Notes under the pieces: generated by a model
What the model saw: the letters and a program-made list of their open reading frames with translations, nothing else
Told to the model about the DNA's origin: nothing
Databases searched by the model: none
Made by a program: the position numbers and the translations under genes
In this document: positions 1 through 12,349 of the stretch, in pieces
How the letters are laid out: every line of letters starts with the position of its first letter
Numbering within the stretch: position 1 is the stretch's first letter
NCBI RefSeq assembly: GCF_037975245.1
Contig: NC_092578.1
Span: 2,730,001 to 2,794,000, forward strand
Reading direction: 5' to 3'
Length of the DNA stretch: 64,000 nt
Source of the DNA: Apostichopus japonicus
Taxonomy: Eukaryota > Echinodermata > Holothuroidea > Aspidochirotida > Stichopodidae

Positions 1-770
1 ACACAGTGATTAGGGATAATACATGTCTTGATCAAAATAAATCTCTGTAAAAAAGGAAACCACCTTCAAAGACAACTTTCACTTTTTTTAAACTAATTAA
101 AACTAATATCATAGGTCAATACTCCTCCGCAATACATATTGCATTATCAGCATACGTGTTGACAGAAAACAGCTATATACTCTTTGAATCACAACGTTGT
201 ACTTGTGTGTGTATGTGTGTGTGCCAACTACAAGCCATACACAATCTTGATCCTGAGTTTCATCTGTTGACCATGCATAAATTTAAAAAAAACGCACACA
301 CACGGACGGACAATACACAGTTGAATTATTAGTTTCGAAAAGACAGAAAAAAACACACATTTTCAGAACAACTTACCAACAATCAGGACTGCGATGAAGA
401 ATGTGGTATGTCCTTAGACGGATGATTGCGTCGTACGTTAACATTTGACATGACTTCCATGACTATACCATAGTCAAGTTCAGGATTCACACAGCGTGTA
501 CAACAATTAGTTCGTTCTATATTAACTTCCTCGGCGGTATAATGGCAAACACAATATCTGGAGTTTGTCGCGGGTGGGATGTATATACGTGCAGTGTTAT
601 TTACTTAAGTGGTTTATAGACCAGTCCGCTCGAGCTCCTCAAGTGCGTTTACTAATAGTATACGGATGTCATACAAAGGTGATACAAAACTCTAGTCAAT
701 ATTGCCAATTACTACCATGAATTTGTGACTAGTTTCCGACCAATATGTTTCCTAAAAAAAAGGTACAAGG

Positions 771-776
<6 letters not shown>

Positions 777-812
<36 letters not shown>
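777..812. repeat. (TA)n microsatellite
   Basis: An uninterrupted alternating TA tract of about 36 bp. No gene context. Confidence 0.9.
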
Positions 813-815
<3 letters not shown>

Positions 816-1622
816 TGATAGTAGGAAACAAATTTTGTATAGTACAAAATGAGAATTTTTACCAGATCTGAAAATTACAGCATCAGTATGAGATGTTTGG
901 ATTCAAATTTTAATTGTTATATGGAGAAACAAGTCCAATGTATAAAGATATTTAAAGTGGAGCGGCTATGTCTGGGTAAGTGAGATACGGTACCTCTAGA
1001 ACTATGTCATCCGTAGAACTAGGATCAAAGCTCATACCTACAAACTCTGCATCTTAGCCATATATGCCACTGATAAAATGGACACAACAAACAATACCCA
1101 TGTTAGAAATAAATTACCAAAGGTCACCACGCCAAGCTTTTGCGAAGAAAGTATCTCGCGAGCTTCTCTGAAACCAGTGGCGTATCCAGATGGATGAAGG
1201 GGAGAACAAAACTATTCTCAGTGGAAATAGGGACCTCTCCGCATAGCCCCTCTTCCCTGGTAGAAGTCGGAAACATGTTGTGCCTCCCCCCCCCCCCCCC
1301 ATTTCGAATTCGAAACAGAGAGTAGAGCCTATATGGACGCTGATTGGTAGTCAGCAAGGAAGGTAGTCATTCCATTGTAGGCATTTGTCACCTGTATCGA
1401 ACAATGTTAGTTGTGTTTTGGTGACATATTTAGCCTTACTTCTAGAGATCAATCATGATGATAACCAACTCGAAATCATTTGTGAATCCAAAAGCTGGTT
1501 CTCGAAAAAGATCCATTGAACAGCCTCTGTTAAATGTAATGGAAATTTCAAAAACGTAGCCTAGCCTACACATGAAAAAGATCTCCCAATACTTCTCATG
1601 GTTCAAGGCTGTTAGCTGTAAA

Positions 1623-2010
1623 TCTTTCCTCTGTGGTGCACACGCATGCTATATATACCTTCGTTTCTTTATTTACTATCACCTCGAAGCACGAGTGGGT
1701 TAAAAAATGAAATATTTAAGTTCTCAAATGGAGAAAGTCAATCTATGAGCACTTGGGTCGAACTATTAAGCGCCCAATATTGACATAGATGCTAGCCAAA
1801 AGGGAAATTAACGCGTTTCGAATCCTTCCTCTGTAGTGCACACGCATGCTATATATACCTTCAATTCTTTATTTACTATCTCGATGCACGAGGGGTTGGA
1901 AAATGCAATATTTAAGTTCTCACACGAAGATAATCAAAGGGTCAACTGACTCGAACTATAAAAAAGCCCAATATTGACATAGATTATAGTGTTAATTAAA
2001 GTGTTTCGAA
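1623..2010. repeat. Tandem duplication, two ~190-200-bp copies
   Basis: Copy A (about 1623-1822) and copy B (about 1823-2010) share the block CACACGCATGCTATATATAC, then TTTATTTACTATC, AATATTTAAGTTCTCA and CCAATATTGACATAGAT in the same order. Each ends near GTTTCGAA. The copies differ by small indels and substitutions, so this is an old direct duplication. Confidence 0.85.
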
Positions 2011-2342
2011 ATGCACAGCTAACGTTAATTTTTGAAAATATAAACTGTTATGAAATTTATTACTGATCATCATCACCTTCATCGTCATTATCATATGATT
2101 TCTTTATTTCTTTATTTTTTATATTTTTTTTGTTGGCGATTACTCAACTTATCCATTTCTAATTTACAATTTGCCTAGATTCTATTCAAAACTTTAAGTA
2201 AACAATCTCAGAATGTAATACAACAAACAACAGTTGTATGGTGGTATTGATCATCGACTTACTATATGATGTACTGTTTTCTCTATAGATAAAATATTTC
2301 AACACGACCATCCGCGAATAATGGGGCCGCCCGACCACAACT

Positions 2343-2798
2343 CACTGGCGGATCCAAGGGGGGCCAACGGGGGCCATGCCCCCCCCCCCCCAAAGGTGAG
2401 CCAAAAAGTGTTTCCGAACATCCGCTGAATCATATGATTGGAAATTTAAAGGAATAGCAGTGGTAGACTAGTCTAAACCTTTTCGTTTTCTGGTTTAAAA
2501 TTAAATGTATGAGCATGAGGATGTACAGTTTATCACCATTTTGCAGTTACAGGCTGGTTGTAAGAAATTTATAACCTATGAAAAATAAAATTTCTTGAGA
2601 AAGATGATCCCAACTTTGTTTTATAAATATTTTAGGAAACTTTTTATTTAAGAAGTAAATTAACATCACCATTGTACACTTTTGTCGCACCAAATTGCAT
2701 CTGACGGCATTCAGCAATAGAAAACTTTTAGACCCCTCCCCATATCACTCTAACGCCACTTTGGCCCCTCCCAAACAAAGGCCCTGGATCCGCCAGTG
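2343..2798. mobile_element. hAT-type non-autonomous DNA transposon (MITE)
   Basis: Terminal inverted repeats begin CACTGGCGGATCCA at the left end and mirror as TGGATCCGCCAGTG at the right end, matching at 16 of 17 positions. The 8-bp target-site duplication CCACAACT is perfect (2335-2342 and 2799-2806). An 8-bp duplication and CA-TGGCGGA-type termini are hallmarks of the hAT superfamily. The 456-bp interior has no transposase reading frame and contains a poly-C tract. Confidence 0.88.
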
Positions 2799-5700
2799 CC
2801 ACAACTAGGGCGCGAAAAGTATTTTAGTGGGTCGCGGGATTTTCCAGACGTTTCCAGAGCCATATTGTCCACACCATCTTTCCTACATTCTGAGGACTGG
2901 GGCTGTAATGTTTCTGGCCTCATTTCGTCGTGGAAGCTCCAGGGTCGTGGGCAATAAAGTTTTCGCCCCCCCCCCCTCCTTCTACCATCCTGGAAGCTTG
3001 AGCATACGTTGCTATCCCATTGGTCGCATTACGTTTCTGGACGTTTTTAAATGGACCTTAGAATAATCAAGGAAAAAAAGGGGAGGGACTATAGGGATTA
3101 ACATCCGGTTTTTTTTTGACTGGCACAAAAATATTCGGTGAGCGAATAACAGCGCCGCCTATTTCGCCTACGATCACCAGTCTTTAAAGATAGAATAAAA
3201 TACCGGCCGGGGAAGAAGAAGTGCTTCGAGTAAAGGTTATAAACAAACTGGCGATCTGTTCATTTCCGGTGATGTGTGACCAAGGAAAGTTTTAACTTAA
3301 CCCCGTCTAGGCCATTCATTGACCCTTCAAAACGGAAGGGTAAACCTGTCTAATGATACCCAGCTTTGTTTTTCATTGGTTTCTTTGATGTCTCACTATT
3401 TGTTTTTATTAATCGTTTCTTAAAAGCAGTGAAGTACTTTCAGAAGGTAAAAGACGATACCAGAAACGCCATCTTGAAAATCTTGTAAACTACAAACAGG
3501 AAGAATCTGTACCCAGCCTGGCCAATGTGCATACATATAAGACGACGTCGCAAGAGCAGATGGGGCAACATTCCACATTTTTTTATATTTTTTTTATATT
3601 TTTCAATATTTTCCTCTTCAGAAGTCAAACGCATTAGGATCATCATTTTGAAGGATATCCGGACATGGTCGCCATGGACGACAACTTTGGAAGAAACACT
3701 GCCGACTAGTAATACAATATATAGCAAAAGTGAAACACAAACCAACTAGAACTAGAATAGCAACAAACACAAACAAAATAATGGTGGTAATTTAGCACTA
3801 ACTGCGGTAAGGGGTGGGGGATATTGGGTTGAACGGTCCCAAGGTGGGGGAAAGGAGTTACATGAGACTAGAGAGGTCCTCCCCCCCCCCCCCACACCGT
3901 TCTGGAGAACTAAAAATTACGAGTAATTAACGAGACTATTAACGAGTACTGTTTCATGTAGAGAGCACTGTTTCATGTAGAGAGCGCTGTTTCAGAACGA
4001 ATAATACCTCTCCCCTTTTACTCAGCCATTAAAAGTTGTTTTCAAGGAGTTTGTAGAACCTTTCCAGACCTTTTCACTATGATCATGGAGGTAATTTACC
4101 TCCATGCTTTGATTAGCACTATAATAATTTCACATGGCTTGCTGCTTTGCACTTTCGAAAGCTTCAACATCAACATCTTGTTTGCATATCGTGACCCAAC
4201 ATAACGAGAACTGTTTGTTTTGAATCTATAAGATAAGTTCCAGAGGAAGTCATCGTGTTCGCGGGTTACTGGTAATAAAACTGCGGCCATGGAGTTCGTT
4301 CTGTGGTTATATAGAGATGATAATAAGCTGTTGTAATAATACTGTGATAAATGGACTACTTTCGCGTAAAACATGTTTTTCATTGTCGCCTTTTGTGAGG
4401 CTAGCAAGTTGTCGTATATGATCAACACTGAACCAGCTGGTACTGATCTCTATGGCTCTGTGTATAGCACTAGAGGTCTGATCGTTTGATCTCAGATAAT
4501 TTCTGTCAGTTTTTTTTTCTTCCAAACTGTCGAGTATTACTCAAAAGTAATTTACACTTGTTAATATTAATTGTCATTTACAAAATGATTGGCGATTCCA
4601 ATCTCTTCTGGAAATTTTTCCTTTCCCAGAATTACTTTTCATAGTTTACTATTGAGCAGTTGATTGCAACAATATCAACAAATAAAACAAAATAAAAATA
4701 TTATTTGCATTTGAAATGTGACAATAATTTAGCTGATTAATTAAATCGCTATGGAGTTTTAATAATGGCATAAAACCCTTATCATGTAATCGTTCACGTC
4801 TCATAACCGGAAGAAACATAGGCTACTCATTCAGAAACTTAAAGGGAGTAAGTCGAATTCAATGAAATCTGAATTTCCCCTATGTCATCGCAGAACCGGT
4901 ACCAATAGTTCTACAACTTCATGATGATGATGATTTGTTTCAACACATAGTAATACAAGGTGAACAAGACAATATAACTGCAAATAAGTAAAATATGTGA
5001 AAGGAAGTAAACTAAGAAACCCTTGTGGGCTTAATCGTATAGAGTACTCCCATCAAAGAAAATAGAAAACCTTACACCTAAAAAAGAACCCCCCAAACCC
5101 CCCCCCCCCAGATAACCTTAACAAATAACACTACCCCCAACCACCACCACCTACTCCCACCCCTTACAACGGATAAAATCAATAAAGGCTTTCATAGTAA
5201 TTTTTCAGATGTCGCCTGAATTCATGAAGCCACGGAAGCCACTTGTCTAACCAAAACAGATTGCATATGGTATCTCTCACCCGAGTGTTCTCCTATCACA
5301 GGAAAAGTGCCAAAATGCAACACGTAGACCTTTCTTTAGCTACGTAACCATACAGATTTGTGTTTTATGTGTGGATAGGATGTTACAGTGCATTACGGTG
5401 CATAAATGCGGACAATTTTGTCAATCTAATATGCCACTTAATACAACAGAGGAAATACGTTAACTGTAGATACTAAAATCAAAGAGGTATGGATTTCAGT
5501 AACGAACAATTTGAGCGCTCATTGCTACTGAAAACAAATTCTGCAGAGTCAGTATGGAAAAGGCATGGATGGCCAAATTGTTAGATATCCAGTGCGGAAT
5601 GACCTCATACCATGGACGGATTGGTCTAGTAGTATCCTGGCTAGGAACATTTCGCCGCAGGCTCCAAGGTACCGAAGTCGCCGATTCCCCTCTTGGTCGC

Positions 5701-7104
5701 TTGGTGATGTTGTTTCCTCAGAGGCGCCATATGCGCCACTTGTTTTCAAGGACCCATGCAGCGCCGCAGTGGTTGGACCACTGATCCCTGTAGCAAATTT
5801 ATGTATTGCCAGTCCGTCCTGGACTTGGTATTGAGTATGTGACTGATGTATCACTTCCGAATACATGCATAATGGCGGGCATTAGGCAAATCCTGCCTAT
5901 GCCGTAACTGGTCCAAAGCAGTTTAAACGACCCAACTAGGTACGGTACTTATCCATGCGTGAGTCAATTGTCCTGAATGTGTATCACCCCCTCAATTTAC
6001 ATTTGATGCCAGTTTATCTCAGTCTATACGAGTAAGTTTATAGCTCCATGGTATAACCTGGTACCCTTGTGTTGTTCAGCTACTGTTTTACTATGGCAGT
6101 GACCATCGAGTTGTACATATAGTTTAGTTATGTATACAGTGCATACATACAATACTGTATTCAATATAGACTCATGACAGCTCTCTACTGAACTGGTTTT
6201 CCCTTCACAGATAAAATACCAAACAGCTTGGGCTTATAAATTACTGTCTTAATGAAGACCTTGCTAACATCTTTTTATTTCATTTCACATTATTGTCCTA
6301 CTTACATTAATCCAGTTTGACCACAGTGGGCCAATTTCGTTATAGAAAATGTGTGTAAATGAACGGGGAAAAAAGCTAGATCATCTCTAAGTGATGTTGT
6401 TTGCTGTGCTGTTAAATACTTTTTTTGTGCAATAGAATTAAAGATGCCATGCTGTGCAAACATTCTTAGACTGTATATTTATTTTCCCATCCCCTCCCCC
6501 TCCACACTGTTCTAAACCTAAGCTATATAGGCTTTTCTAGATATAAATATTGAATACAATTATAAATATTTTGGTTTACAGGGGATTCCAAAGCAGTGTT
6601 TAAGCTGTTGCCCTAAACTTGCCATATCAATTGCAAGTAACACAGCCCATGATAAAACATGAATGTGTCATGGTGTCAATGTTGGAATAACAATTAAGGA
6701 GTAAATTATCAGGTACTTCACTAAATTGTAAGCCTTAATTCTGAGACTATATTGATATCACACGGACATAGGTGTGTTTGAAAATTGATCCGCTAATTAC
6801 AAAGATAAGTAGAACTGCATTTGCCTGATAAAACGCAGTATTGTAGTGCGTGTGGAGTGCTTGCAGTATTAGGAAGAAATTTGTTGGTCGTTCATGGTGT
6901 TATTTTTTGGGCGGACAACACACCAGGAAGTATAGTCATGTAGGTACCCACAAAGTGAGGGCGCTTGTGAGTGCCGTGACAAGCTCAGAATATGTTGGCT
7001 ACGCAGCTAGCCTCTGCAACTGCATATGTACAGACACTATATGAAACTTGAAGTTTCAACGTCCAGTCACGTAGGTATCGTTCCCTTCAGTTGCGGAGCG
7101 TCTA

Positions 7105-7426
7105 TATACAGTCAGGGGTGGACCCCCCCCCCCCCGACGGACACAAATGGACTGCTGGCGCCCTTTTCAGCTTTTTACCACTTTTTACTTATTCGCGATT
7201 ATTGACTTTTTTATTGCGCTCTCATCTACCTATTGACATTTGTCACATTATCTGCAAATTAGCAAAGCCCGGAAAGGGTCATTTTCGGCGATCTAGGGAG
7301 TATCTTTACTCAAAAAAATTCTGGACGCTCCGCGCCAACCTGTGATGGGGCTCCGCTTAGATAGTGTCGAAAGTGCCCCTACGGACCATTCTCGCCCCCT
7401 GACCAATACCCCTAGCTCCGCCACTG
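7105..7426. mobile_element. hAT-like MITE remnant
   Basis: The right end reads CTAGCTCCGCCACTG, the complement of a hAT-like terminus (CAGTGGCGGAGCTAG). The left side (CAGTCAGGGGTGGACC) seems to have lost about 24 bp of its terminus, because TCAGGGG recurs inverted inside the right arm. No target-site duplication was found, so this is probably a damaged copy. Confidence 0.45.
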
Positions 7427-7954
7427 GTTCACTTGGCAAGTAATGCCAATATTGCGCACGCGCACTATAATAAAAGCACGATATGACAACGATTCTTTTG
7501 GCATAAAGCTTATAATATCAATGACGTACCAAACCCTAAAACATAACATTGAAGCGATGAGAAATGATTATAATATCATCTGATGAGTATTATTTCAAAC
7601 CCCAACTATCATAATATAATATCAGAGATATTTGTGAAGAACGGCTTTGATTCCGTTTGATGTTCTTTCACGCAAAGAAGCTGATCACGTGACCAAGCCT
7701 CAGTTAGGCGTCATAGACAGATAGAGGCAAATTATGCCTGAATATTTTTATATTTTTTATTACAATTTACTTATTTTTATTTCTGTAATGGACTAAGAGG
7801 TGAGTTTGTAAAGACTGAATCTAAAGTGCGGCCGTGCTTAATATGGCGAAATGATAACATTGAAAATATGAAAAGAGAGAGAAAACAAGAGAAATTTGAA
7901 ACGGTTCCAGGTCTAATAGTGGCACTATATTATGACGTCACACATTTACATAAT

Positions 7955-8100
7955 TTGATTTGATTTATTTGTTTTTCCACAGATAATAAATATAGGCCTA
8001 TACATGTGGAGGGTAGTCCTCTAAAAAGCCAATACAGGCTTAACAAGGTAAAGGACTCGCAAGGAAGAAAAAAGACAAATAATAATAATAAATTAAATTT
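7955..8100 (-). mobile_element. Possible 3' tail of a CR1/L2-like LINE
   Basis: Read on the minus strand, the segment ends in an AAATAAATCAAATCAAATT tail, the style of microsatellite tail left by CR1/L2 elements in marine invertebrates. No reverse-transcriptase codons are present. The assignment rests on tail style alone. Confidence 0.25.
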
Positions 8101-9056
8101 ATCTCACAAAATGAACGGAGGAAGAGTTTTTTTAGATATTTGTGAAAGGTGTTTACCAAGCGTAATTAAAAAATTCTGATCTTTTTTTATTGATACAAAG
8201 TATGAAATTAACGACATTAATTATGTGAATTGGTTTATCCTCTTGCTACAAATTGTTGAAGTTATGACTTTTCTCAGTGTAATTCATCACTTTGTTGCAG
8301 AAAACAAAGTTGAATTGGTGAAATATATTAAAGTGATACATTTTATCATTTCACTGCGAAAGTTATAAACTGATGACATTTGATAAATAATCTTTCACTA
8401 AATTCTTCACTTATTGGATTCGATGATTTTTGTCGTTTTGTTGCAAATTTTGAACTTACTATCGGAACTTCAATGAATGATCGTCTTGTTGAAAAGTGCT
8501 AATATATTAATTTTTTTTGGACGGCACCATAACGTTTACATAACATAATAGCACTCTCGAAAGTACTTGGTTTTCGCCATTTATGAGACTTGACATATAT
8601 GCAACAATGTCGTTTATCATTTCCTCTCTTACACAAGTTGAAGAAATAATAAAGGTAAAAAGCCACTTTAAATAGCGCCAATCACGCAATTACGCGACAA
8701 CGTTCAATATGTATGTACTTGTTGGTAATTTTAAGGCCCCGTAGCATATAGACCTAACCACAGTGAGTGTTGTTTTAGGTTTGAGTGTTTTTAAGTTTAT
8801 ACCACAGATTTGATGGTAATTATTCGATGTTTTACAGCCTATCATGTTATAGAGCTACATCGTTATGTTGTTTAATTAGTTTATACTATAACCTCCCCTC
8901 GAACCTAGCTTTTCTCTCTTACCAGTGCCGAGGAAAGCACACTGCCCACGCTAAACAAAAGATAAGGTTGGTTAGGCCTATATATAGGCTACTGGGGCCT
9001 TCAGATTATCAACAAGTGCATGCATATTGAACGTTGTCACGTGATTGCGTGAGTGA

Positions 9057-9262
9057 GGGTTATTTAAAGGTAGTCAGTATAGGCCCCAAATTATAGCACG
9101 CTATAATTGCTAGAAGTTTTTGAAAAGTACTTTCCTGCAGGTCTTTACTCTCCAAATTGTTCTCAGACAAGTTTAAGGAACATTAAAATCAGTTTATGAA
9201 TTTTGACCACCGTGACCATATTTGAATATCTAGCATATTTGGAGCCAATGCAGCATAATGCT
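9057..9262 (+). repeat. Dispersed repeat, copy 1
   Basis: This segment recurs in the same orientation at about 38733-38976. Shared blocks include TTAAAGGTAGTCAGTA, CCAAATTATAGCACGCTATA, AAAGTACTTTCCTG and GAATATCTAGCATATTTGGA. No terminal repeats or coding potential are evident. It is an unclassified interspersed repeat. Confidence 0.85.
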
Positions 9263-9419
9263 ACAGTTGGGAATGATTTCTTACTGTGGTAAATCTGGTG
9301 ATTGAATAAAACATTAGCGACCGGCATTATTCGGATGACGGATAACAGGATTTATTTAAAAAACAAAGCCATTTGGCAAACATCCCAAAGTAATCTTCGT
9401 CGTAGCCTATATCTTGATT

Positions 9420-9930
9420 CACACATCTATACCACAGACATGGCTAATCGACTTGTTCACCATGTGCATATTGTATCACAGAATTCTTCACATAACACTA
9501 TACCACAGACATATCTAACCTATACCGTGTTTTACCGTGTGAATAACGTTAAAGAATTCTTCACATATCACTATACCACATACATGGCTAAGCTATGCTT
9601 GTTTACATGAGAATAGTACAACGTATTTTCCACATCACTCTACCACAGCTGTATTTATTCATATATCATTGTATACCACAAACATGGCTAACCTATATTT
9701 GTGAATAGTGAAGAATTCTCAACATAAAACTATACCACAGACATGGCTAACCTATACTTGTTTACTCTGTGAGTATAGTACAAAATACTTTACATATCAC
9801 TATACCACAGACTTGGCTAACCTATACTTGTTTACCATGTGCATGTCAATATAGTACAAATTAATTTACACATCACTATACGACAGAGGTGGCTAACCTA
9901 TACTTGTTTATTACGTGAATAGTACCATTT
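9420..9930. repeat. Satellite with ~70-bp period
   Basis: The phrase CTATACCACAGACATGGCTA recurs about eight times with drift, at intervals of roughly 60-75 bp, usually followed by CCTATACTTGTTTA and then by TTCACATATCA. A 102-codon open frame at 9302-9610 runs through this array and is a by-product of the repeat. Confidence 0.85.
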
Positions 9931-10491
9931 AATTATGTATTGTTATTCATGGAAAGATATGACAGCTGCAATATCAAACTGTGTTGTGTTATCTGTATTC
10001 ATCAGACATGCAAGGGAAGTAAAGGCTTAAATAGAACCAAGCTTGTAAGTTTGCCCCGGAATTGTTGCTGTTATTACTTCCTTTTCAGTTTGTAGCCCGC
10101 CAGCCTAGTTTCTATTGTCACATTGTCCGTTTAAGCAGCCATCCTTAAACATTATCTGCATGGCTATATTTGAGCCGGTTTTATGGAGTCGACAACACAA
10201 CAATATCAGACACAATGAGCATATCAATTTCTATGCAGAGGACTATCAGCTTATATCGAGATGATTGAAGTTAGCTTGACAAAGAAACAGAAAATAATAC
10301 AGACAAGATCGTGCCATTATGCGGGTTACAATGAACGTTGTGGAAATATTTACTTTGTTATTAACTTTGTAACAGGAAATAAAATATTACCATATATCAA
10401 GTTTCTATCGTTCTAAAGCGGAGTATACTTGTGTAAGAGACATGGATGTGTGACGTAATATACATACATCTATATATATATATATATATAA

Positions 10492-10705
10492 ATGCTATAT
10501 ATTGTATTATACCCTGATTTGCATAAATCGATGGAAGTGCCTGTTTGTGACATCAGACCGATCTCTTTGAAACAATGTTTTCTCCTTGGAATCTATGTAT
10601 TTATTGTTTTGATCTTATGCAGTCTCAAGAGTAGAACACTATTTCCTCGTGAAGGTAGACAAACTGAAGATGGTCTGGTCATGGAATATCCACCTAGAAG
10701 CAAAG
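10492..10705 (+). CDS. Sulfotransferase exon 1: cytoplasmic tail, membrane anchor, stem
   Basis: Encodes residues 1-71 and the first base of codon 72. The hydrophobic run FLLGIYVFIVLILCSL is the signal anchor. The donor is AAAG|gtttga (phase 1). The first ATG directly follows a (TA)n tract, so the in-frame ATG at 10531 is an equally good or better start. Confidence 0.82.
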
Positions 10706-12270
10706 GTTTGATTAATTATTATTTTTTGTTTTGTTACCCTTTTTGATTGAAGGAGACGAGCTATTGTTTGAAAATGATATACATTATAATATGATAGCCT
10801 ATTATGTGTCGTTTATGTCTAATGAATTTAATTGCAAACATAAAACGTTGCCAAATGACGATGAAGATGTTACACTTATAGTTGCTCGTTTAGATTACCT
10901 GCTTATAACTGTTCCCCCCCCCCCTTTTTTTATTTAAATTCTTAGAAAAATATTACAGTTGCATCGGTAATTAAACTGATTGTAGTGATTCCTTACTTGT
11001 ACTCGTGTCCTAGCATAGTAGTTTGTATACTTATACTCATGCATTTGTACTCTCACTATACTACTCTGGACATTTTGATCACCAGCATATATATACCAGC
11101 GCAAGATTAAATACTCTTGCTTAGCGTCTTGTACTCGCAATTGTACTCAAACTGAAGGGGAATTGTACCTAACCTATCCTGGTATACTCTTGCTGATGTA
11201 TAATACTGGTAATCGTGGAACTGTATTCCATACTTGCACCTCTGCGTGTAGTCTAAGGTATTACACTAAGACGTCTCCCTGAACAGAGAGACACCGTCGC
11301 TCTTCATAGCCTAAAAGATATGCCGTGGGTTTGTTTTTAATATGTATCGGCCTGATAGCACTGTATACACACTGCACAGACGCCTTATATACAAATATAT
11401 GGGCATTGCTGTGAGTGATTGAGCAGTCTAGCATTTCTTAGAGGATATTGTAGCGTTTGATCGGAAATTGTAAGATAGCTTAGATAAACTACTACGAGTC
11501 ATATACATACACAATTTTGAGCAACATCATACAATATGAGGAAATCTCAGGCTAACAAACTGTACCCTGAAGTGAGTAACAGCAAAATACAAGGCATTAG
11601 AAGCAACAACGAGAACTTGGAAGGGAACGAAGAAGCAGAAAATGGTTTTAGATAACTTGGCTTATCATGTATTAACAAAGAAACATTACTTAGGAAATGG
11701 AAAGTGAAGTAGAATAAATATCCATACATGGTTTACTGACAAGGACTCACTGTTCATCGCGACTGACTATACAAGGTTGCTATTGACGACAAAGAAAAGA
11801 GGGGAAGACAATTCCGAATATTTAGTAGAAAAGTATGTTTTTGAAGAAAGAGATAAAGAAAGAGATGTAGTTATATAACGACAAGTACAAAAAAAGATGT
11901 ATGATTGTACCCTAGCCAGATACGTGGTCATCTTCGTAGACAGATTGCTTTGACCTCATTGATTCATTCCCCTCTTTGACCCTTTTGAGATAGAGAGAAG
12001 GAAGTAATCTCAAAGTCTATTACACCATAAAATGTGACCCCTTCACGTTGTCAATACACAATTCAAAGGATGCACTATAGGTTGGATCATATCGATTCAT
12101 AATTATCAATGTTAAAATGCATTTTCCATAACAATGAACAGGAAATATAAATATCAACTACTTAAAAGTATTATATATAGACCTCGTGAGGTGTCTATTG
12201 GACTAGAGAAATAGACTCCCACTTTACAGCGCTATCTGACAAAAGTACACGAAGGCGATATATATATAGG

Positions 12271-12349
<79 letters not shown>

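Larger units (their letters stand above)
1..10491. other. Intergenic region upstream of the sulfotransferase gene
   Basis: I see no convincing spliced coding exon here. Short ORFs are scattered and lack recognisable domains. The stretch holds a (TA)n tract near 777-812, poly-C tracts, a 205-bp tandem duplication, a hAT MITE, a hAT-like remnant, a degenerate LINE-like tail and a ~70-bp satellite, each listed separately. A non-coding first exon or promoter of the sulfotransferase may lie here but cannot be placed. Confidence 0.6.
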
